This document shows, piece by piece, positions 25,325 to 34,611 of a DNA stretch of 64,000 bases (position 1 is its first letter; each line of letters begins with the position of its first letter). The translations under genes and the position numbers were made by a program. Origin of the DNA: Pedobacter terrae (GTDB taxonomy: Bacteria; Bacteroidota; Bacteroidia; Sphingobacteriales; Sphingobacteriaceae). Under the pieces are notes generated by a model that saw nothing but the letters and a program-made list of their open reading frames with translations, was not told the DNA's origin and made no database searches. The DNA lies in assembly GCF_900100705.1 (NCBI RefSeq), contig NZ_FNCH01000004.1:62001-126000 (forward strand). Reading direction: 5' to 3'.

Positions 25325-25332
25325 TACTTTTG
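25325..25332 (+). promoter_or_regulatory. Candidate -7 element (TACTTTTG) of tRNA-Ser
   Basis: TACTTTTG fits TAnnTTTG and ends 11 nt before the first base of the mature tRNA, the expected spacing for a short leader. Confidence 0.6.
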
Positions 25333-25343
25333 CAATCCAATAC

Positions 25344-25428
25344 GGAGAGGTGTCAGAGTGGTCGATCGAGCACGCTTGGAAAGCGTGTGTACTGCAAGGT
25401 ACCGCGGGTTCGAATCCCGCTCTCTCCG
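25344..25428 (+). tRNA. tRNA-Ser (anticodon GGA)
   Basis: An 85-nt class II tRNA. The acceptor stem GGAGAGG (25344-25350) pairs with TCTCTCC (25421-25427) with one G-T pair. The anticodon arm CACGC-TTGGAAA-GCGTG has anticodon GGA, a long variable arm (TGTACTGCAAGGTACC) marks serine, and the T arm is GCGGG-TTCGAAT-CCCGC. CCA is not encoded. Its own promoter and terminator flank it. Confidence 0.97.
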
Positions 25429-25431
25429 CTG

Positions 25432-25464
25432 AGCGGGGGAATTGAAAAATTCTCCCGCTTTTTT
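25432..25464 (+). terminator. Intrinsic terminator of tRNA-Ser
   Basis: AGCGGGGGAATT (25432-25443) pairs with AATTCTCCCGCT (25448-25459) around a GAAA loop with one G-T pair, followed by six T. The 25465-25701 stretch after it holds nothing I recognise. Confidence 0.92.
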
Positions 25465-25701
25465 GTATCAGCCAATAGTGCAAATCCCTAATGATGTCGA
25501 ATCTGACATCGGCCTGAACCGAGTAAGTTTAATTTTTGAAATAGGGGTATCTCGGATTAAAACATTTTATCACCCATCTCAAGAATACGCTTATATGCTT
25601 GATCATTACCATCTGGTTTAACAACTTGATTGTAACTGGTGCACTTTTAAGGGTTACTAAATTCCATAATCGGTATCAATAGCAGATGTAAATGCTAAAA
25701 T

Positions 25702-27072
25702 ATGAATAACCGCCTTAAAAATCTTCTTTCGCCACTTTTCATTTTTTTTCTTGTCCTGTTAATTATCAACGACTTCTTTCTGAAGCCAGCGTTCCATAAC
25801 TGGTTTACCGGAAAACTTTCTGATTTTTGTGGACTTTTTATCTTTCCTATATTTTGGTCGGCTATATTCCCTAAACAAAAAATATGGGTTTTTATATCTA
25901 CAGCGATCCTATTTACTTTTTGGAAAAGCGAATATGCCTCAGTGATCATTCAATTCATAAAACCATATTTCAGTATTGGAAGAACGGTTGATCTTTCCGA
26001 TCTGATGGCACTACCCATGATCTTATTTGCCTGGATGTACCAAAAAAATAATTTGCAACAATCCATAGGTAAATCCATGGGTACAGCGTTAATGTCCCGA
26101 TTGGGCGCCTACTTTGTTGGCGTTGTTGCTGTTTTTTCTTTTTGTGCTACCACCCAACAAAAGTATATCCAATCTTTCGATCAACCACAGTACGTCCTTT
26201 TAAAAAATCCAATAATACACGACCTGGGTTCGCATAGTGAATTTGAATTTTACAAAAAGGATTCTTTGCTTGTTGTTAAAATAAATTCTTTATACATCAG
26301 CAAGCCTGTGAGGAATGACGATTATAACAAAAACCTATCCCTCAAAGATCTTGACAAGGAGGTTTTATATGATATCGCAGATAGCGCCAGCTTGGTTTCG
26401 CCGGGAAAAATAACAGTTGTAACGGTAAATACGGAGGAAGGAATTGATTCTTTAAGATTTAATGGCGGGCGACTTGACGGAAGGTTTGTAAGAATGAAAA
26501 ATGGTAAACCCATCATTGAGGGTCTTTATAAAATGGGATTTGAAGACTCAACCTGGATTATCAGGGATACTATTAGTAATGATAAGGTTATACAGACGTT
26601 TGTTAACGGAGAAACAACCAGTATCAAACACTATAACCAGGATAAGCTCAAGTCTTCTTCAAAAATCAATACTCGTTCCGATACCATTTTTAACACCTAT
26701 ATTCAGCTGGCAATCCTGATCATCTGCATGGGTGGCATAGTTTTTTGGTTATATAAAAATTATCGCAATACAGTGCCTGAACACCTTAAGCTTAAGTTAT
26801 TATGGAAATTGTTGATATGCTTTCTCTCTCCATTGTTCGTCTGGTTGCTTTACTTCGGGATCAGGCTGTTGCTCATGAATGATGATCAGGATATTTTCGA
26901 GACCCTGGCAACAATTTTCTTTATTTTTATAGCGGTTTTCCCATTGATGTTTATCATTGTTTTTTGGATCAAACTTAGAAAAGAAATAGATATTCTTTTG
27001 TATTGCCTATTGTTCGCCCTTGCATGCAGCACATGGGCAACCTATGTTACACTTGAAGCAATATCAAAGTGA
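25702..27072 (+). CDS. Hypothetical polytopic membrane protein with a MORN/YwqK-like exposed region
   Basis: A 456-residue protein I cannot assign. Four hydrophobic segments lie in the N-terminal 155 residues (FIFFLVLLIINDFF, the LFIFPIFWSAIF block, LPMILFAWMY, AYFVGVVAVFSFC) with the motif WFTGKLSDFCGL between the first two. Residues about 155-325 are soluble and contain GRFVRMKNGKPIIEGLYKMG and IQTFVNGETTSIKHY, which look like MORN or YwqK-type repeats. Four more membrane segments end the protein (QLAILIICMGGIVFW, LICFLSPLFVWLLYFGI, TIFFIFIAVFPLMFIIVF, LLYCLLFALACS). It stands alone between tRNA-Ser and the Tet(X)-like gene. Confidence 0.65.
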   Translation: MNNRLKNLLSPLFIFFLVLLIINDFFLKPAFHNWFTGKLSDFCGLFIFPIFWSAIFPKQKIWVFISTAILFTFWKSEYASVIIQFIKPYFSIGRTVDLSDLMALPMILFAWMYQKNNLQQSIGKSMGTALMSRLGAYFVGVVAVFSFCATTQQKYIQSFDQPQYVLLKNPIIHDLGSHSEFEFYKKDSLLVVKINSLYISKPVRNDDYNKNLSLKDLDKEVLYDIADSASLVSPGKITVVTVNTEEGIDSLRFNGGRLDGRFVRMKNGKPIIEGLYKMGFEDSTWIIRDTISNDKVIQTFVNGETTSIKHYNQDKLKSSSKINTRSDTIFNTYIQLAILIICMGGIVFWLYKNYRNTVPEHLKLKLLWKLLICFLSPLFVWLLYFGIRLLLMNDDQDIFETLATIFFIFIAVFPLMFIIVFWIKLRKEIDILLYCLLFALACSTWATYVTLEAISK

Positions 27073-27242
27073 ACAAACTATTAGCAGGCGACTTCAGCAG
27101 AAATTACATTTAGAATAAGTTAGGCAATGTTTTAAACGCTTGTTTGCTATGCTAAGCAGACCTGCTTCAGAACTGTGTTACATTGGATATCCACTCATAA
27201 TCGTATTCGACAGTGCCTTTGGTGAAGGTGGGGTACCGAAGC

Positions 27243-28424
<1,182 letters not shown>

Positions 28425-28459
28425 CTACCTTAGACATAAAAACAGTCGTAAAAGACTTT

Positions 28460-29431
28460 ATGGAAACAGCAGATCAAACCGTTCCCAATGTGCTGGTAAG
28501 ATTAGCTCGCCTATTGGGAACACAACTAATAAATAGAAGATTAGAAATACCATCACAGTACGGTAGCGGATATTGTATTGGATTTGTTTTTAATGAACAC
28601 ATCCGTATGCTTATTAGTAACTATGAGCTTAATGAAGATGTAATTGTTCAAAATCCTGATCTCAATACTACGAAAAGGATGATATTTTTCAAGTTTCAAA
28701 ACATATTCTCCAGAGCAGAAACTTCGTCAATGCTTAAGCATACAATACCCTCGGTGTTAATAGGAACCAGTCGTATTAATACAGATGATGTTATCGCGAT
28801 CCATACCAATACGGCTACCATTACTATAGAAGTTGATGCAAATTATCTAAATGGTTTGTTTACTGGCTCACAAGAATCATCAGTTTTGAAAGGCCTTTTG
28901 CAAAATAAACGTCCCCTTTTGTTCGAACAGATCATGTATCCTTCTTTACAAAAAATTGTAGATGAAATTACATCTGAACCAACTAATGAGGCTTTTAAAC
29001 TTTTCTTTTTAAGGGTAAAAGCCGAAGAACTTATTTGCAGACTATTGATGAAACTGGAAAACCGCGATGAAAAGCAATTACAGGCTTTAAACAATCATGA
29101 TATACAAGCCATTTACCGCGTAAAACAGCAGATACTTGAACATTTGGAAACACCGCCAGTGATTAAAGAACTCGCATTTGTTGCTCATATGAGCCCAACT
29201 AAATTGAAACGTTTATTCAGGCAAATTTTTGGCGACAGCATTTTTAGTTATTATCAGCAGTTCAGAATGCAGGAAGCGGCCCTTTTGTTGAGCGCTGAAA
29301 AGCTATCTGTATCAGCTGTTGGTTACCGTATGGGTTTTACAAACCTTAGCCATTTTTCAAGAATATTCAAAGCGCATATTGGCATGAACCCTAAACATTA
29401 TGCATTAAAGGGATCAACTAATGCATTTTAA
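28460..29431 (+). CDS. AraC family transcriptional regulator (divergent from Tet(X)-like gene)
   Basis: A 323-residue regulator. The C-terminal two-helix-turn-helix domain (about residues 220-320) shows VIKELAFVAHMSPTKLKRLFR, GDSIFSYYQQFRMQEAALLL and VSAVGYRMGFTNLSHFSRIF then GMNPKHYA. The N-terminal part (LARLLGTQLINRRLEIPSQY onward) is a sensor region with no recognised ligand. It is transcribed away from the Tet(X)-like gene with an 83-bp shared intergenic region, so it is the obvious candidate regulator of that gene. No palindromic operator stood out. Confidence 0.88.
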   Translation: METADQTVPNVLVRLARLLGTQLINRRLEIPSQYGSGYCIGFVFNEHIRMLISNYELNEDVIVQNPDLNTTKRMIFFKFQNIFSRAETSSMLKHTIPSVLIGTSRINTDDVIAIHTNTATITIEVDANYLNGLFTGSQESSVLKGLLQNKRPLLFEQIMYPSLQKIVDEITSEPTNEAFKLFFLRVKAEELICRLLMKLENRDEKQLQALNNHDIQAIYRVKQQILEHLETPPVIKELAFVAHMSPTKLKRLFRQIFGDSIFSYYQQFRMQEAALLLSAEKLSVSAVGYRMGFTNLSHFSRIFKAHIGMNPKHYALKGSTNAF

Positions 29432-29501
29432 AACTTCATCATCAGTTTGCTGCTAAACCTAAACAGTCACAAAAGAACGAAATTCTGTTTCTCCCCCTTC
29501 A

Positions 29502-30389
29502 TCAGTTAAAAGCCTGACGAAATTCCAGCGGCGATAAACTTGTTTTCTTTTTGAAAAGTGTACTGAATGATTGCGCATGTTCAAAGCCAAGGGCATAGGC
29601 GATCTCGCTGACGGAAAGATTAGTGGTGGAAAGTTTTTCTTTTGCTTTTGCAATCAGCTTTTCATGAATGTGCTGCTTTGTGTTTTGCCCGGTATGAATC
29701 CGAAGTAGGTCACTCAGGTAGTTTGGCGACAGGTTCATCTGCCCGGCAATATATTGTACCGTAAGTAAACCGTTTACGTCGCTGTTAAAGTAATCATCTA
29801 TCAATTGCTCAAACCTGGTTAAGAGGGCTAAATTATTATTCTTGCGGGTCAAAAACTGCCGCTCGTAAAAACGGTTGGAATATTTTAGAAGGCTCTCAAT
29901 CTGTGTGAGAATGATTTCCTGGGTATGTTTATCGATATGCTGGCACTCTTTATCAATTTTATGGAGGATCGAGATCAGATCATCCTCTTCCTCTGCCGAT
30001 AGGTGTAATGCTTCATTAACCGCGTAATCGAAAAAACCGTATTGATGGATGCTATTTGCCAGAGGATGTTGTAAAAGGAAGTCTGGGTGAAAGATCAGGA
30101 GATAACCAGACCCGCATTCCATATTTTGCAGGTCTAGTTGTTGCACCTGGTTGGGTGCGGTAAAACTCAATACGCCTTTGTCGTAATCATAATGTTGCTG
30201 CCCGTACCTGATTTTACCTTTGGCTTCGCGTTTAAGCGCTACGCAATAAAATCGGTTAACGAAGCCTTTCCAGATTTCATCTTCCAGGAAAATACTTTTT
30301 GCCAGGTTGATCACGCTCACCAACGGGTGGCGGGGTTCTGGCAGCGACAGTAAACGGTGAAATTCTGATATCGAGTTAATGGCGTTCAT
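29502..30389 (-). CDS. AraC family transcriptional regulator (with aldo/keto reductase)
   Basis: A 295-residue AraC regulator beginning at the ATG 30387-30389 (MNAINSISEFHRLLSLPEPRH); two codons upstream is only a TTG. The N-terminal cupin-like sensor has RFYCVALKREAKGKIRYGQQ and GSGYLLIFHPDFLLQHPL. The C-terminal DNA-binding domain has TVQYIAGQMNLSPNYLSDLLR, KLIAKAKEKLSTTNLSVSEI and AYALGFEHAQSFSTLFKKK. It follows the aldo/keto reductase by 8 nt and is probably co-transcribed with it. It is convergent with the other AraC gene. Confidence 0.88.
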   Translation of the reverse strand: MNAINSISEFHRLLSLPEPRHPLVSVINLAKSIFLEDEIWKGFVNRFYCVALKREAKGKIRYGQQHYDYDKGVLSFTAPNQVQQLDLQNMECGSGYLLIFHPDFLLQHPLANSIHQYGFFDYAVNEALHLSAEEEDDLISILHKIDKECQHIDKHTQEIILTQIESLLKYSNRFYERQFLTRKNNNLALLTRFEQLIDDYFNSDVNGLLTVQYIAGQMNLSPNYLSDLLRIHTGQNTKQHIHEKLIAKAKEKLSTTNLSVSEIAYALGFEHAQSFSTLFKKKTSLSPLEFRQAFN

Positions 30390-30397
30390 AAACAAAT

Positions 30398-31402
30398 TTA
30401 ATCAATTAAACCCATACTAAACTCATCATACGGAGCGCCGGTATCTGTACCTAATGGTACGATGCTTTCCAGTTGTGAAAGATCCTCCCTCGTCAACTCC
30501 ATGTTGGTTGATGCTATGTTTTGTTCCAGGTATTTTCTGCGTTTTGTGCCCGGAATCGGCAAAATTCCTTTGCTCATGATCCAGGCTAAAGCCAGCTGCG
30601 AAGAAGTTACGTTTTTTGCTTCGGCCATGGTTTCGATCGCTTTAACCAATTCAATATTCTTATTAAACATTTCGCCCTGGAAACGTGGAATCGCTCTGCG
30701 GAAGTCGTTCTCCGGCAGGTCGTCGATACTTTTAATCTGCCCCGATAAAAACCCACGGCCCAATGGCGAGTATGCCACAAAGCCAATGCCCAACTCGTTT
30801 AATGTGGATAATACCCCACGCTCTTCTACTGTCCGTTCAAATAAAGAATATTCGCTTTGTACAGCGGTAACCGGATGCACGGCATGTGCCCGACTAACCG
30901 TTTCAGACGATACTTCTGACAGACCGATATAGCCTATTTTACCTTCCTTAACCAGCTCTGCCATGGCCTCAACTGTTTCCTCAATGGGCGTATTTTTATC
31001 CAGGCGGTGCAGGTAATACAGATCGATATAATCGGTATTGAGGTTCTTTAACGAACGCTCTAAAGATTTCTTTACATAATCCTTTTTACCATTAATGGCC
31101 CAGGTTACTTTATTATTGTCGTCTATTTCCCAGCCAAACTTGGTGGCCAGAATATACTGATCACGTTTACCACTGATGGCCTTCGCAATGAGTTGTTCGT
31201 TTTTAAACGGTCCGTACAAATCGGCAGTGTCCAAGAAATTACCGCCCAGCTCAAGCGAACGATGAATTGTCGCGATAGCTTCCTGCTCATCCGCGGGACC
31301 ATACATATGTCCTTCTTCAAAGCCCGTCATACCCATACAGCCTAATCCGATCATTGGTACAACCAAACCCTGATTGCCCAATGCCATTTGTTTTATTTCC
31401 AT
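30398..31402 (-). CDS. Aldo/keto reductase
   Basis: A 334-residue NADP(H)-dependent (beta/alpha)8 reductase. GNFLDTADLYGPFKNEQLI holds the catalytic Asp and Tyr, ILATKFGWEI the Lys, and YIDLYYLHRLDKNTPIEETVEAM the His region. The C-terminal cofactor loop is GILPIPGTKRRKYLEQN. It is close to the family that reduces small aldehydes and quinone-like carbonyls; the substrate is not predictable. First gene of a two-gene unit with the AraC regulator. Confidence 0.93.
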   Translation of the reverse strand: MEIKQMALGNQGLVVPMIGLGCMGMTGFEEGHMYGPADEQEAIATIHRSLELGGNFLDTADLYGPFKNEQLIAKAISGKRDQYILATKFGWEIDDNNKVTWAINGKKDYVKKSLERSLKNLNTDYIDLYYLHRLDKNTPIEETVEAMAELVKEGKIGYIGLSEVSSETVSRAHAVHPVTAVQSEYSLFERTVEERGVLSTLNELGIGFVAYSPLGRGFLSGQIKSIDDLPENDFRRAIPRFQGEMFNKNIELVKAIETMAEAKNVTSSQLALAWIMSKGILPIPGTKRRKYLEQNIASTNMELTREDLSQLESIVPLGTDTGAPYDEFSMGLID

Positions 31403-31687
31403 AATCCAAAGATCAGCAAGCCAAATTGCACTGATGTATGCAAATCCCTGAAGTTTGTAAGCAAATCAAGGAATGATTTTTATCGTTGTAAAGTTTGTAA
31501 GTTTTAAGACTAGCGCCAATGCTGTAGACATATTATGCTTTGATAATATAGTTCAAAAAGATTGTTCAATTTAAATATCTTTTCGCTTCTCATTATAAGG
31601 CTGGAGGTTAAAACCTAGCATTTTGTATCACGATTAATACCAATCATTTGCCAAAACAGTCTTATTTTTATCGCAAGATTAGCTAAC

Positions 31688-33823
31688 ATGATGAATAAAT
31701 ATTGGTTTACTGTAACAGCCTGTACTTTGGCCATTACAGCGAATGCTCAACAGAAAACTTTAACCGTTAAAGATTACGAAAGGGCAGAAAGTTTGATGAG
31801 TTACAATACTGCAAAGTACATCGATCATGCCAGTGCACAACCAAACTGGCTCGATGGAGATAAATTTTGGTACAGCACTAAAGTAAATGGCACTGAACAG
31901 ACTTTTTTGGTAGATCCGGTAAAGAAAACGAAAACTTTAACTGCCGATTACAAAGGCAGTTTAACCGCTTCACATCGCGGACTTAGCTCGGATGAAGTGT
32001 TATCGCCTGATGGGAAAAAGACAATATTAATTAAAGATTATAATCTTTTTGTTAAAGATGTAGCCACCGGAAAATTAACCCAGTTAACTACTGATGGCAT
32101 TAAGGATTATGGGTATGCAACCGATAATGCCGGTTGGAAACATAGTGATGCGCCAATTCTGAGTTGGTCGCCTGATTCGAAAAAGATAGCCACTTTTCAG
32201 CAAGATCAGCGGAATTCGAAAGATATGTATCTGGTAACCACGAATGTTGGGGCACCAACATTAAAAGCCTGGAAATATCCTTTGCCTGGCGATAAACAGA
32301 TTGCAACAATTAGAAGGGTGGTGATTGATGTTGAAAACGCGAAAATGGTTGCGTTGAACATTCCTGCAGATCCACATCGTGCAACCTTAAGTGATGATAT
32401 TTCGAGTAGTGGCACTTTTGATGATATTGATTGGAAAGCTGATGGTACAGAAGTGGCATTTGTGTCAACTTCCCGCGATCACAAAAATGAAAAATTCCGC
32501 ATAGCCAATACCACAACAGGTGCCGTTCGCGAAGTTTTCGAAGAAACGGTAAAAACACAGTTCGAATCTGGTCAGCGTGCCATCAACTGGCGTTATCTCC
32601 CTGCTTCAAAGGAAATTATCTGGTATTCGGAAAGGGATAACTGGGGACATCTGTATTTATATGATTCGGCTAACGGAAAATTGAAAAATCAAATTACTAA
32701 AGGCGATTTTGTAGTTACCCGTCTAATTAAGGTTGATGAAAAAGCACGTATGCTTTATTTCTTGGCCAATGGCCGAGAAAAAGGTAATCCTTATTTCAGT
32801 TATCTATATAAAATTGGTTTCGATGGGAAGAATTTAACCCTTTTAACGCCGGAAGCCGGTAATCATCAGGTTGTATTTTCGCCATCTTTTGAATATTTTG
32901 TAGATAGTTACTCGCAGCCTGATGTTCCTACAGTTACTGTTTTAAGAAACATCAGTGGTAAACTGATCAATACGTTAGAAAAAACAGATGTTTCCAGGTT
33001 AACTGCTACGGGGTGGAAAGCACCAAATCCGGTTTCGGTGAAAGCCAAAGATGGTAAAACTGATATTTATGGTCTGGTTTTTACACCAACAAAAATGGAT
33101 GCCAGTCAAAAATATCCGGTTATCGATTATATTTATCCTGGTCCACAAGGCGGTAGCATGGGCAGCTGGGCTTTCGTTGCTTCGCGTGGCGATCATCAGG
33201 CTTTGGCCGAGCTGGGCTTTATTGTGGTAGTAATAGAAGGAACCAGTAATCCAGGCCGTTCTAAAAGTTTCCATGATATGAGTTATGGTAATATGTCCGA
33301 GAATACCTTGCCAGATCAGATTGCAGCCATCAGACAGCTTTCGTTAAAGTATCCCATTGATACGACAAAAGTAGGTATCTGGGGGCATTCAGGCGGAGGT
33401 TTTGCTACTGCTGCGGCGATGTTCCGTTACCCGGATTTCTTTAAAGTAGGTATTTCCGAATCCGGTAATCATGATAATAGAAATTACGAGGACGATTGGG
33501 GCGAGCGTTACAATGGTTTGGTAGAAAATTCGGATTATGAAGCGCAGGCTAATCAGAATTATGCTAAAAACCTAAAAGGAAAATTGATGTTGGTACACGG
33601 TATGATGGATGATAATGTACCACCTTACAATACACTTTTAGTTGTAGAGGCTTTAGAAAAAGCAAATAAATCTTTCGACCTGGTTATTTTTCCAAACAGT
33701 GCACATGGTTACGGTACCTACTCGCCTTACATGATGCGCCGCCGCTGGGATTACTTTGTTCAACACCTTTTAGGAGCAGAACCACCTAAAGATTACCAGA
33801 TGAAGGGCCCTTCGGCAAGATAA
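31688..33823 (+). CDS. Secreted dipeptidyl-peptidase IV-like S9 family peptidase
   Basis: A 711-residue exported prolyl-oligopeptidase-family serine peptidase. The signal peptide is MMNKYWFTVTACTLAITANA. Residues about 90-450 form the beta-propeller domain (LSWSPDSKKIATF and ISSSGTFDDIDWKADGTEVAFV are blade repeats). The alpha/beta-hydrolase domain follows, with nucleophile Ser in GIWGHSGGGFATAAAM (about residue 567), Asp in VHGMMDDNVPP and His in NSAHGYG. It likely trims X-Pro or other dipeptides from oligopeptides in the periplasm. Monocistronic; a perfect hairpin follows. Confidence 0.92.
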   Translation: MMNKYWFTVTACTLAITANAQQKTLTVKDYERAESLMSYNTAKYIDHASAQPNWLDGDKFWYSTKVNGTEQTFLVDPVKKTKTLTADYKGSLTASHRGLSSDEVLSPDGKKTILIKDYNLFVKDVATGKLTQLTTDGIKDYGYATDNAGWKHSDAPILSWSPDSKKIATFQQDQRNSKDMYLVTTNVGAPTLKAWKYPLPGDKQIATIRRVVIDVENAKMVALNIPADPHRATLSDDISSSGTFDDIDWKADGTEVAFVSTSRDHKNEKFRIANTTTGAVREVFEETVKTQFESGQRAINWRYLPASKEIIWYSERDNWGHLYLYDSANGKLKNQITKGDFVVTRLIKVDEKARMLYFLANGREKGNPYFSYLYKIGFDGKNLTLLTPEAGNHQVVFSPSFEYFVDSYSQPDVPTVTVLRNISGKLINTLEKTDVSRLTATGWKAPNPVSVKAKDGKTDIYGLVFTPTKMDASQKYPVIDYIYPGPQGGSMGSWAFVASRGDHQALAELGFIVVVIEGTSNPGRSKSFHDMSYGNMSENTLPDQIAAIRQLSLKYPIDTTKVGIWGHSGGGFATAAAMFRYPDFFKVGISESGNHDNRNYEDDWGERYNGLVENSDYEAQANQNYAKNLKGKLMLVHGMMDDNVPPYNTLLVVEALEKANKSFDLVIFPNSAHGYGTYSPYMMRRRWDYFVQHLLGAEPPKDYQMKGPSAR

Positions 33824-33845
33824 TTTTTAGCAACTATATTTTTAA

Positions 33846-33883
33846 AATGAACCCCAAAAGTTATTAAACTTTTGGGGTTCATT
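33846..33883 (+). terminator. Hairpin after the S9 peptidase gene
   Basis: A perfect 17-bp stem (33846-33862 with 33867-33883) around a 4-nt ATTA loop, with CCCC/GGGG in the centre. It lies 22 nt after the stop codon. The following T content is weak, but position and stability suggest termination. Confidence 0.75.
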
Positions 33884-34611
33884 ATTTACATCAACGTTGT
33901 TGCAATTCCGTGTATTCGTAGCAATGGCGATCAAATTTAAATTCGTCAATTAATAATGCTGGTGTATAGCTTTTTTTGCGTTAAATGTACGTTGTGTTGT
34001 TCATTTACAAGCTGGGCAAGCCTACTTTATCATTGGCTCATCATCGCATGCAACTCACTTACAGTACGTTTTTGAAATAAATAATGATCCTTTTTATGGT
34101 TTTATATAATTTATAAGCTATATTCATATTATAAAATGGATAAGATTTGTAGTCTTAATGGCTTAGCGAAGACACTTAACCATTACATTAACTAGATACT
34201 AAACTAAATTACAATAGCTCAGGGTTCTCTATTCTCGGGACTCGATTTATTGTACCGAAAATTATGAGACAAGTACAAATGTTTATCATTTTATCTCAAC
34301 TGTTTTCTCTCATTATTGGCTATTTGCAGCCTTTAACCAACAACTTTCAAATTAAAAGAAACGATCTATGCGATCTGGATGTGCTAAAAATATGTTTATC
34401 GCAGGATAAATATGAATTAAAAATGCTCCATAATTTTGACATCATAAACGTCGGGAACGATCCCAATGATTTTGAGTTTTCTTAGCCGCAGAGCTTAAAG
34501 ATAATCAACTAATCCAAAACTAAAATAGAAGCTATGAAATACAACCCACCTTAAATCCGAATTTCCTAAATCGTTAAATGCCCTATTTTCTAACCAATTA
34601 TTAAATCCATT
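33884..34611. other. Long gene-poor region upstream of SusC, possible decayed coding DNA
   Basis: No intact gene is convincing. On the minus strand short protein-like runs appear in different frames: RTVSELHAMMSQ near 34070-34035, RLAQLVNEQHNVHLTQKK near 34028-33977 and LLIDEFKFDRHCYEYTELQQ near 33957-33896. This may be a frameshifted remnant. A plus-strand 73-codon frame at 34264-34485 (MRQVQMFIILSQLFSLIIGY) has no support beyond being open. The SusC promoter should lie in the last part. Confidence 0.35.

Noticed and set aside
25301..25483. Minus-strand open frame of 60 codons over the tRNA-Ser region
   Set aside because: It is the antisense of a clear tRNA and its terminator; such frames are a common false protein.
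25400..27240. Possible genomic island integrated at tRNA-Ser
   Set aside because: No integrase, no second copy of the tRNA 3' end in the window, and no clear composition break.
34264..34485. 73-codon plus-strand frame with a hydrophobic start
   Set aside because: Composition follows local AT content, with no neighbour, terminator or recognisable motif; mentioned only within the gap entry.
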